In this document: positions 16,323-22,775 of the stretch, in pieces
Position numbering within the stretch: position 1 is the first letter of the stretch
Layout: each line of letters opens with the position of its first letter
From: DASRAJ01 sp039920305
GTDB taxonomy: Bacteria > Bacteroidota > Bacteroidia > Chitinophagales > UBA10324
DNA length: 22,775 nucleotides
Direction: 5' to 3'
Assembly: GCA_039920305.1 (NCBI GenBank)
Contig: JBDSEA010000248.1
Coordinates: 1-22,775, forward strand
Notes under the pieces: generated by a model
Databases searched by the model: none
What the model saw: the letters and a program-made list of their open reading frames with translations, nothing else
What the model was told of the DNA's origin: nothing
Position numbers and translations under genes: made by a program

Positions 16323-19223
16323 TCATTCCTTAATGAATTTACCGTTCAGGGCATGATCATCAGCCATTATTACAATTTCAAAAGCTCCTGATGAAAGCCG
16401 GCCTATAGGAAGGGTAATATCCTGATGTCCTTCTTGTAATGGCAATTCACCGGCATACACTTCCCTTCCCAATAGATCATAAATATTCATGCTTGCTTTC
16501 TGAACATGGCCGTTATAAAGACTGAATGAAATTTCGTTTTTTGCAGGGTTGGGGAATACTGCAAGCTTTTCAGGTGGCACCTGTTCTTCCATTTCGGAGC
16601 TTTTTTGGAATGGAAAAATGCTGCTGTACATGCGCACATGGTAGCATCCGAGCGAATCAAAAACATTTGCTGCATGATGAATCTTGAATTTATAGGTTCC
16701 GACAACCAGGTTGTTGGCTGTAATGGTATCTGGTATCAGATCAGTGTGCAGCGACTGGTAAAGCAGGCTGCCGTCTGATGAGTAAAGTCTGAGATTATAA
16801 TTTTCAGGCATGTCCTGGAGTATTATCCGGAGGTTATTGTTTGGAGCTTTTACCTTCACCTTGAACCAGTCATGATCATTCGCATTTCTTATGCTGCCAT
16901 TCCATCCGTAAATAGTAGTGTCAGAAGGAGCAACAGACTTCATCAGATATGCACCCGAGGCGGTTTCGTTGGGCTCAAACTGATCGAAACAATCGCTGCC
17001 GATATAAAATTTGTACAGCATCGCATCACTGGCGCCCCCATAATAAGTAGTCTGGTAAACTCCGCTTGTAGCAGGCATGGTACTGGCAGTATTTCTGCCG
17101 GCTACATATAAAAAACCGCTCGTATCCGGCATGGCATCTTCAAACTGATCACCCGATTTGCCTCCAAAGTAAGAGGACCATTGTACTGAGCCGTTTTCCC
17201 TGAATCTTGCGAGAAACCCGTCCTGACCTCCAGATTTCTCAGACTGAAGCGTGCTTCCCGAGGCAATATCCTCCGGGCTTGCTGTAGATCCCATAATATA
17301 TACTGCATGAATTTTTTTGTCACTGCTCATTCCCCACATCTGCTCATCAGCAGTACCGCCATAGTAAGTTCCCCATTTACGCGCGCCATTGGTGTTGAAC
17401 TTAATAAGAAATGCATCCTCGGTTTGCGCCCCGCTTTGCGGCGGCGATATAAAAGGCTGGTACGATCCGGGTGTAGCAATCCCGGTATCACTCACCGTGA
17501 ATCCTCCCAGGTAGGCGTTACCTGCAGAATCACATTCAACTCCGCGGACACGGTCATAATCCGCTCCACCGACATACGTACCCCAGATGAAGTTTCCTGC
17601 TGTATCAAATTTGGCGATGTATGCATCAGATGTGCCGCCGCCATAGGTTGTGTGAAATGCATCCGGAGTGGCAATGCCCTTCCTGCTGCTGCAGGTGCCG
17701 CCGACAAAAAGATTGCCTTTTTTATCAAGGTTCACTACGTGTGCACGGTCTACACCGCTATCACCGTAATAGGTTGACCAGATGGGCTGACCATCCTTGG
17801 TAAACTTTGCGAGCCAGGTGTCATCAGTGCCACCCCACACCGGCTGAAATGCATTTCCATAGGCAATGCCGGTCGTACTGCTTGTAGTTCCGCTCAGATA
17901 AATTTTACCTTTTGAATCACAGACGCAATTGCGTGCGTTCTCAGGTGATTCACCTCCATAGTAGGTGCACCACATCAGCAATCCATCGGTATCAAACTTA
18001 GCTATCACGATATCGGAAGAGGTGGAGTTGGTAAGCAAAGTCTTATAGGCCCCGGGCGTTGCCAGGCCCTCGCTGAGTGAATTTCCTACGGCAATGGGAT
18101 GATCATTGTGATCAATGCCTAATCCATAGCAATCCTCTTTTTCATTACCCCCAAAATAAGTTGCCCACTTAAGTTTTCCATTGCTCTTAAAATGCGCAAT
18201 GAAAAAATCATACACGCCCCCGCCGAAAGATGCCTGATAAGCACCACCGGATGCAATATGAGCAAGGCTTATTGTATTGCCATCAATGGTGGGTTCGCCT
18301 TTTGAATCCACCACTACTTCAGCGATCTCATCCGCCAATTCTCCTCCGTAGTAAGTTCCCCAGATGATGTTAGGATCAATGATAAGAAACTTCGAATGGT
18401 CGTAATCGTAGGCACTGAATGACTTTTCATTTTTATGAAGAAGAAAACTACCCGCTATCTCTCCCTTTTTTCCTTCAATAAAATATTTCGGTTTTGTTTC
18501 CCTGATAAATCCATAAGAGGTATTGAGCAGGATATCACCCGTTTCCAGCAGGGCAAAATCAGTAGCGCCACAATACAGAAATTTTATACCGGAAAGATCA
18601 GCGCCGGGATGCACAATAAATTCATAATGCAATAATTCATCCTCTGAATTTTCTTCATCTGTCCTCCGGGCATCTTCTCCTGAGGAGAAGGGAAGCGAAT
18701 TGAAATTTTCTATAGGAGCGTAAAAAACAAGGTCAATTCCGTCGTACAAATTCGGATAAGTAATTTTCTGAAAACCCTGAACACGCAAATGCTGTCTGGT
18801 TGCCACCGGTGCGTGGATATAATTAAAATAACCTTCTATTGGATTCGACGCCTGAGGAAGCACCTTCTTGTTTGCACCCGGAAATGTAACATCAATACGC
18901 TGTGAGGTTACCCTGATGTCGAGTTTATCCAGATAGTCCGAGGCATCTTTATCATCCATACCGGTTGATTCACTAAATCCATCCTGCGATTTGCTGACAT
19001 GGAAAATCTCGTAGCTGAAACCGGATGCCTTAAGTTCGAGATTTATTGCGCCATCATGATAAATAAATTTTACGGCCTGGTTGGGCATGTTATTCTGATC
19101 CACCACCTGGCCTTCATTCTTTATGAAAACTTTGGGCCTTAGCTGAATCTGCTGCTGATGATTTTGTTCCCGGGCTGAAACAAAGGCTGAAATAAGCAGG
19201 GGTAGCAAATATTTCGATATCAT
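16323..19223 (-). CDS. T9SS-exported SBBP beta-propeller protein, paralog 2
   Basis: This 966-aa protein has the same architecture as its two neighbours: a short signal peptide (MISKYLLPLLISAFVSA) and a DUF7948-like region to about 285, beginning PKVFIKNEGQVVDQ. Seven SBBP blades at about 289-740 open WGTYYGG, WATYFGG, WCTYYGG, WSTYYGD, WGTYVGG, WGTYYGG and WSSYFGG. A PPC-like domain has DCFDQFEPNE at about 744, HDWFKVKV, and a second Cys at about 859. The T9SS sorting domain starts near 891 (VFPNP, NIYDLLGREVYAG, GAFEIVI). It is clearly closer to paralog 3 than to paralog 1 (GDSGVDR in blade 4, ADEIAEV in blade 1). Unlike the others it carries about 15 extra residues at 177-190, encoded by a palindromic REP-like element that keeps the frame. 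Substrate and role are unknown. Confidence 0.92.
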   Translation of the reverse strand: MISKYLLPLLISAFVSAREQNHQQQIQLRPKVFIKNEGQVVDQNNMPNQAVKFIYHDGAINLELKASGFSYEIFHVSKSQDGFSESTGMDDKDASDYLDKLDIRVTSQRIDVTFPGANKKVLPQASNPIEGYFNYIHAPVATRQHLRVQGFQKITYPNLYDGIDLVFYAPIENFNSLPFSSGEDARRTDEENSEDELLHYEFIVHPGADLSGIKFLYCGATDFALLETGDILLNTSYGFIRETKPKYFIEGKKGEIAGSFLLHKNEKSFSAYDYDHSKFLIIDPNIIWGTYYGGELADEIAEVVVDSKGEPTIDGNTISLAHIASGGAYQASFGGGVYDFFIAHFKSNGKLKWATYFGGNEKEDCYGLGIDHNDHPIAVGNSLSEGLATPGAYKTLLTNSTSSDIVIAKFDTDGLLMWCTYYGGESPENARNCVCDSKGKIYLSGTTSSTTGIAYGNAFQPVWGGTDDTWLAKFTKDGQPIWSTYYGDSGVDRAHVVNLDKKGNLFVGGTCSSRKGIATPDAFHTTYGGGTSDAYIAKFDTAGNFIWGTYVGGADYDRVRGVECDSAGNAYLGGFTVSDTGIATPGSYQPFISPPQSGAQTEDAFLIKFNTNGARKWGTYYGGTADEQMWGMSSDKKIHAVYIMGSTASPEDIASGSTLQSEKSGGQDGFLARFRENGSVQWSSYFGGKSGDQFEDAMPDTSGFLYVAGRNTASTMPATSGVYQTTYYGGASDAMLYKFYIGSDCFDQFEPNETASGAYLMKSVAPSDTTIYGWNGSIRNANDHDWFKVKVKAPNNNLRIILQDMPENYNLRLYSSDGSLLYQSLHTDLIPDTITANNLVVGTYKFKIHHAANVFDSLGCYHVRMYSSIFPFQKSSEMEEQVPPEKLAVFPNPAKNEISFSLYNGHVQKASMNIYDLLGREVYAGELPLQEGHQDITLPIGRLSSGAFEIVIMADDHALNGKFIKE
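18653..18692. repeat. REP-like palindromic element inside the coding sequence of SBBP paralog 2
   Basis: Within the gene the plus strand contains CTTCTCCTGAGGAGAAG (18674-18690), a hairpin with a 7-bp perfect stem and a TGA loop. It is preceded by CTTCATCTGTCCTCCGGGCA (18653-18672), whose second stem GTCC/GGGC is decayed. The order is a CCTCATCC-like end, a small GCCC-type stem, then a CCTTCTCC/GGAGAAGG stem. I recognise this as resembling the repeated intergenic palindromes found in many copies in Bacteroidota and other genomes. On the coding strand it is read through in frame as SLPFSSGEDARRTDEE, at a site where the other two paralogs have short unrelated loops. Confidence 0.7.
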
Positions 19224-19258
19224 AAACTATTATTTTATTGGTAAAAAGTAGTGAATGC

Positions 19259-19289
19259 CAAATTTAAAGCAAACAAAATGGCGTGACAA
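19259..19289 (-). promoter_or_regulatory. Bacteroidota-type promoter of SBBP paralog 2
   Basis: On the minus strand, TTG (19289-19287) is followed by 20 bp and then TAAATTTG (19266-19259). Both boxes match the Bacteroidota consensus at an accepted spacing. Transcription would start near 19252, giving a leader of about 29 bases before the ATG at 19223. It lies in the 91-bp gap after paralog 3, so paralog 2 can be expressed on its own. Confidence 0.65.
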
Positions 19290-19314
19290 TTAACACGTAT
19301 TACATAAGCTTCGT

Positions 19315-22170
19315 TTATTGCTTCGTAAACTTCCCTTCCCAAACCGAACGGGTACTTCGAATGATTATTGAATAGGGGCCGGATGAAAAATTCCCGGCTG
19401 GAATGCTTATCTGCCTGCCATCAGCGGCCACCTTAATTTCATCCGAATAAACAATCCTGTTCAGCATATCACGGATAATGAGGGTCGCAGTTTCATTATT
19501 TAACAGGGGAATGAAAAATGAAAGCTGATCGTGAACAGGGTTCGGAAAGATTAAAAAATTCTGAGAAGACGAAGCTGCTGAAACAGGGGTTGGAATACCG
19601 ATGACCGGAAACAGTGAATCACTCACGAATATCTGCAGCCTGTAGCAATGAAGCGAATCAAACTCTGCCGGTGCATGAGGCACTTCGAGGTAGTAAGCTC
19701 CCGCTGTTAACCCGTTAACTGAAATGGTGTCAGGCATTGAATCAGGATTCGATGACTGGTAAATGAGAATACCCTGATCATTATACAGATTGAGATTCAG
19801 GTCAACCGAATAAAGACTGATGATGGCCATCATGTTGAGCTCGCTGTCAGCGATGGAGAAGGCATACCAGTCCTGGTCGGCAGCGTTACGGATAACCGCG
19901 TTATAGCCATACACAGTTGTATCAGAATAATTATTGTGATAGGTCAATACTGCTTTGGCATCTGCCAGGGATTCATTCGGCTCAAATTGATCGAAGCAAT
20001 CATTACCGCCATAGAACTTATACATCATAGCATCGCTGACACCACCGTAAAAAATCTTTTGATAAGCATCTGGAGTTGTGGGCATATCAATGCCGGTAGC
20101 CCTTGCAACCAGGTATAAAAAATGATTCTTATCAACTGCCACATCCTCGAACTGATCGCCAATCAATCCTCCGAAATAGGTTGACCATTCCGGCAACCCA
20201 TCACTATAAAATTTTGCAAACAGGCAATCATCCCCTCCGGCTTTTACCGGCTGAATGGCATTTCCATAGGCAATATTTTCAAAACTGTTAGTTGAGCCTG
20301 CGATGTAGAGCGCCTCAGTGGTTTTGTCCACCGTCATTCCCCACAGATTCTCAGTATGCGCACCACCAAGGTAGGTCCCCCACTGGCGGACACCCTCTGA
20401 ATTAAATTTTGCCAGGTAAGCATCTTCCGTAGGGCTGCCCCCCTGGTTTCCCGGATACAACTGATCCTGATATGCACCGGGAGTCGCAATGGAATCCTTA
20501 CTATTGGTGAAGCCACCGAGATAAACGTTTCCTGCAGAATCTGTTTCAATGCCACGCGAGCGGTCATCCTCATCACCGCCATAATAGGTACCCCACACAA
20601 AAGCACCACTTGTATCGAACTTCAAAACCATCGCATCTTCCGATCCGCCACCGTAGCCTGCCTGATGTGAACCCGGCGACGCAATCCCTTTTTTACTTGA
20701 GGTTGTGCCTGCCACATACAAATGGCCTTCAAGATCCAGGGAAACAGCATGAATCCGGTCAACGCCAGAATCACCGTAATAGGTGGACCAGACCCTGCCT
20801 CCTGAGGCAGAAAACTTCATGATCAGCGCATCATCAAAACCCATGAGGGAATCCTGATAGGCACCGGGCGAGGCAATAGATGAATCGCTCCTGGTGGTAC
20901 CCCCGAGATAAATATCACCATTGTGATCTGTCACCAAGTTACGCACTTCTTCTGAACCTTCACCGCCAAAATAGGTGCTCCATACCAGGTTGCCTTCAGG
21001 TGAAAATTTGGTAATCAAAACGTCGCTGCTGGCGCTTACAATTGAATCCTGATATGCTCCGGGTGTTGCCAGCCCCTGGCTCTCAGAATTTCCTGCCGTA
21101 ATAATGTTGTTGTTGTCATCAATGGCGAGCCCATAGCAATAATCCTTGTCATTACCGCCAAAATAGGTTGACCAGTCAAGAGAGCCATCAGTATTGAATT
21201 TGGTAATGAACCAGTCATTGATACCCCCTGCAAAACCCTGCTGGTATGCTCCGGAAGTGGCGATGTGATTAAAGCTTATGGTTTGCCCGTTGAGTACAGG
21301 GCTTCCATCAGAACCCACTGAAACCTCTGCCACCTCATCTGCTTTTTCACCACCATAATAGGTACCCCATATCATGTTGGGATCAATGATCAGAAATTTG
21401 GAGTCATCATAACTGCAAGAGCTGAAGCTCCTGATATTTTTGTGAATTATAAATTCTGCACTAACAGACTCTGCGCTTCCTTCAATAAAATATTCCGGCT
21501 TAGTTTCCTGGATAAAGCCGCACGAAGTATTGATAAGAAAACTTCCTGATTCATTGATTAAGAAATCTGTTGCTCCCTCATACCGGAATTTTATTTTGGC
21601 AAGGTCAGCGCCGGGATGAACGATAAATTCATACCGCAATGCACCTGCTGTGTATTCCCCGGCCATCCTGCCGCCGGGTGTATAAAATACGAGATCAATG
21701 CCGCTGTATAAGTCCGGATAGGTGATTTTATTGTATCCCTGAACATGCAACTGCCGGTTCGATTCCACAGGAGCATGTATGTAGTTAAAGTATCCGGCTA
21801 TGGCGTTGGAAGCTATCGGAATCACATTTCTGGACGCTCCTTCAAAAGTGACATCCACCCGGTGAGAAGTTATTCTTTTTACACCACCCTCCGGATTTTC
21901 ATCTGAACGCCTGCCTGATTCATACAAACCATTCAGTTCCTGGCGCACTTCAAAAATCTCATAGCTGAATCCGCTTTCCTTTAATGCGAGATTGAACAAA
22001 CCGTCATGATAAAGAAAACTCACGTCCTTATTGCGCTGACCATGCTGGTCAACAATCTGTCCCTGGTTTTCTATAAATACTTTCGGATCACGGTTGTAAG
22101 TGGCTGCGGGCTGCTGGGCAGAAACAGAAATGGTTAATGTTAGAAAAAAAATGATTGGTAAAGTTTTCAT
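19315..22170 (-). CDS. T9SS-exported SBBP beta-propeller protein, paralog 3
   Basis: This 951-aa protein has a signal peptide (MKTLPIIFFLTLTISVSAQ) and a DUF7948-like region to about 265 (PKVFIENQGQIVDQHG, GIDLVFYTPGG, YEFIVHPGADLAKIKF). Seven SBBP blades at about 270-725 open WGTYYGG, WSTYFGG, WSTYFGG, WSTYYGD, WGTYYGG, WGTYLGG and WSTYFGG. A PPC-like sandwich follows (DCFDQFEPNE at 727, DQDWYAF, HCYRLQI at 843), then the T9SS type A sorting domain from about 873 (IFPNP, NRIVYSDEI, GPYSIIIR, ending GKFTKQ). Most blades carry the SBBP hallmark ATPGAYQ between strands. Blades 5 and 6 are linked by a longer Gly/Ser-rich insertion. It is predicted to be a cell-surface or released protein; SBBP proteins have no firmly known biochemical role. 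It is the upstream-most gene of the three-paralog cluster. Confidence 0.92.
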   Translation of the reverse strand: MKTLPIIFFLTLTISVSAQQPAATYNRDPKVFIENQGQIVDQHGQRNKDVSFLYHDGLFNLALKESGFSYEIFEVRQELNGLYESGRRSDENPEGGVKRITSHRVDVTFEGASRNVIPIASNAIAGYFNYIHAPVESNRQLHVQGYNKITYPDLYSGIDLVFYTPGGRMAGEYTAGALRYEFIVHPGADLAKIKFRYEGATDFLINESGSFLINTSCGFIQETKPEYFIEGSAESVSAEFIIHKNIRSFSSCSYDDSKFLIIDPNMIWGTYYGGEKADEVAEVSVGSDGSPVLNGQTISFNHIATSGAYQQGFAGGINDWFITKFNTDGSLDWSTYFGGNDKDYCYGLAIDDNNNIITAGNSESQGLATPGAYQDSIVSASSDVLITKFSPEGNLVWSTYFGGEGSEEVRNLVTDHNGDIYLGGTTRSDSSIASPGAYQDSLMGFDDALIMKFSASGGRVWSTYYGDSGVDRIHAVSLDLEGHLYVAGTTSSKKGIASPGSHQAGYGGGSEDAMVLKFDTSGAFVWGTYYGGDEDDRSRGIETDSAGNVYLGGFTNSKDSIATPGAYQDQLYPGNQGGSPTEDAYLAKFNSEGVRQWGTYLGGAHTENLWGMTVDKTTEALYIAGSTNSFENIAYGNAIQPVKAGGDDCLFAKFYSDGLPEWSTYFGGLIGDQFEDVAVDKNHFLYLVARATGIDMPTTPDAYQKIFYGGVSDAMMYKFYGGNDCFDQFEPNESLADAKAVLTYHNNYSDTTVYGYNAVIRNAADQDWYAFSIADSELNMMAIISLYSVDLNLNLYNDQGILIYQSSNPDSMPDTISVNGLTAGAYYLEVPHAPAEFDSLHCYRLQIFVSDSLFPVIGIPTPVSAASSSQNFLIFPNPVHDQLSFFIPLLNNETATLIIRDMLNRIVYSDEIKVAADGRQISIPAGNFSSGPYSIIIRSTRSVWEGKFTKQ

Positions 22171-22219
22171 GGTAAAGGGTTCTTAGAAAAATTGAGTTTT
22201 ATAAAATATCAAACTATTA

Positions 22220-22227
22220 CAAAAATA
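22220..22227 (-). promoter_or_regulatory. Candidate -7 element for SBBP paralog 3
   Basis: On the minus strand TATTTTTG matches TAnnTTTG exactly. It lies 49 bases before the ATG at 22170, inside the 105-bp gap after the pseudouridine synthase gene. No TTG is present at the -33 distance, so the call is weak. Confidence 0.35.
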
Positions 22228-22275
22228 GCTTGAATAGCCCGTGCAGTCTATACCGGTTTTTTCAGGAATTTAGTT

Positions 22276-22775
22276 TCAAGTCTGCCGCTTGAGCAAAATA
22301 ATCTCCTGCGGCTTCAGGAACCGCCATTTTCCTCTCTGCACATCCTTCTTTGTAAGACCTGCATACAAAACGCGATCAAGCTTAATCACCCTGTAGCCGA
22401 GCAACTCGAATATTCTTCTCACAATCCTGTTTTTACCGCTGTGCAGCTCAATGCCCACGATGCAATTATCAGTAGGATGCGAAAAGGCGATCTCATCAAT
22501 CGCAGCAATGCCATCTTCCAGCTCTACACCTTCCGCAATCTTCTTCATATCTTCTACTGAGAGCTCTTTGTCCAATGTTACCTGGTAAACTTTTTTCACT
22601 TTACCCGAGGGATGACTCAGCCGCTGCGCAAGCTCGCCATCATTGGTGAAGAGCAAAACCCCGGTGGTGTGCCGGTCAAGCCTTCCCACAGGAAAAACTC
22701 TTTCAGGAGTCGCTTTTTCAATCAGCTCCATAACCGTCTTTCTTCCCCGTTCATCACTCGTGGTGGTGATGTAAT
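22276..22775 (-). CDS. RsuA/RluB-family pseudouridine synthase (5' part outside window)
   Basis: The frame stays open to the edge of the window (reading YITTTSDERGRKTVMELIE), so the ATG at 22731 is internal and the gene starts beyond 22775. The visible part has the family's catalytic motif GRLDRHTTGVLLFTNDGELA, whose Asp attacks the target uridine. It continues with RLSHPSGKVKKVYQVTL and the conserved GKNRIVRRIFELLGYRVIKLDRV segment (equivalent to the QVRRMFEA region). These enzymes make single pseudouridines in 16S or 23S rRNA. RluB, RluE/F and RsuA cannot be separated without the N-terminal part, where an S4 domain would be expected. The protein ends soon after the FLKPQEIILLKRQ tail, a normal end. 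The stop is 105 bp upstream of paralog 3, in the same orientation. Confidence 0.92.
   Translation of the reverse strand, partial: YITTTSDERGRKTVMELIEKATPERVFPVGRLDRHTTGVLLFTNDGELAQRLSHPSGKVKKVYQVTLDKELSVEDMKKIAEGVELEDGIAAIDEIAFSHPTDNCIVGIELHSGKNRIVRRIFELLGYRVIKLDRVLYAGLTKKDVQRGKWRFLKPQEIILLKRQT

Noticed and set aside
17307..17777. 156-codon plus-strand ORF opposite SBBP paralog 2
   Set aside because: It is antisense to repeated propeller codons and has an unnatural Cys/Arg-rich translation; similar shadow frames occur opposite the other paralogs.
13250..22170. Polymorphic toxin or contact-dependent system
   Set aside because: The C-terminal regions are sorting domains, not variable toxin domains, and there are no small immunity genes between the paralogs.

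Overview
The window looks like a piece of a Bacteroidota chromosome, probably from an environmental lineage in or near Chitinophagales/Sphingobacteriia. The evidence is five secreted proteins ending in type IX secretion system (T9SS) type A sorting domains, promoter-like TAnnTTTG (-7) elements with no clear Shine-Dalgarno sequences, and Bacteroidota-like versions of uvrA, scpA, kbl and dxs. No rRNA, tRNA, CRISPR array, transposase or prophage module is visible.

Layout. (a) Positions 1-731 (+): the end of a small lipoprotein gene, then a four-helix membrane protein one base downstream. (b) 766-2976 (-): a radical SAM/SPASM enzyme and a 299-aa T9SS cargo protein, separated by a decayed noncoding tandem repeat. 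(c) 3120-6212 (+): uvrA with a good Bacteroidota-type promoter. It converges, across a strong hairpin terminator, on a 554-aa secreted Ycf48-like propeller protein (6437-8101, -). (d) 8217-10034 (+): thpR and kbl. (e) scpA (-) and dxs (+), divergently arranged at 10299-13152. (f) 13250-22170 (-): three head-to-tail paralogs of about 950 aa, each with a signal peptide, a DUF7948-like N-terminal region, a seven-bladed SBBP beta-propeller, a PPC-like beta-sandwich and a T9SS sorting domain. (g) 22276 to the window end (-): the 3' part of an RsuA/RluB-family pseudouridine synthase gene.

The housekeeping genes (DNA repair, chromosome segregation, isoprenoid precursor synthesis, threonine/glycine metabolism, RNA modification) do not form one pathway. 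They sit among surface-protein genes, which take up well over half of the coding sequence. The accessory character of the window is therefore extracellular: five predicted T9SS cargo proteins on the minus strand, three of them from local gene duplication. Candidate promoters before individual paralogs suggest that they are not strictly one operon.

The observations most worth following are a 40-bp palindromic REP-like element embedded in frame in the middle SBBP paralog, the preserved blade register across the three paralogs, the decayed tandem repeat at 1841-2080, and the correction of the uvrA start. I did not find a convincing new defence, mobile or biosynthetic system.
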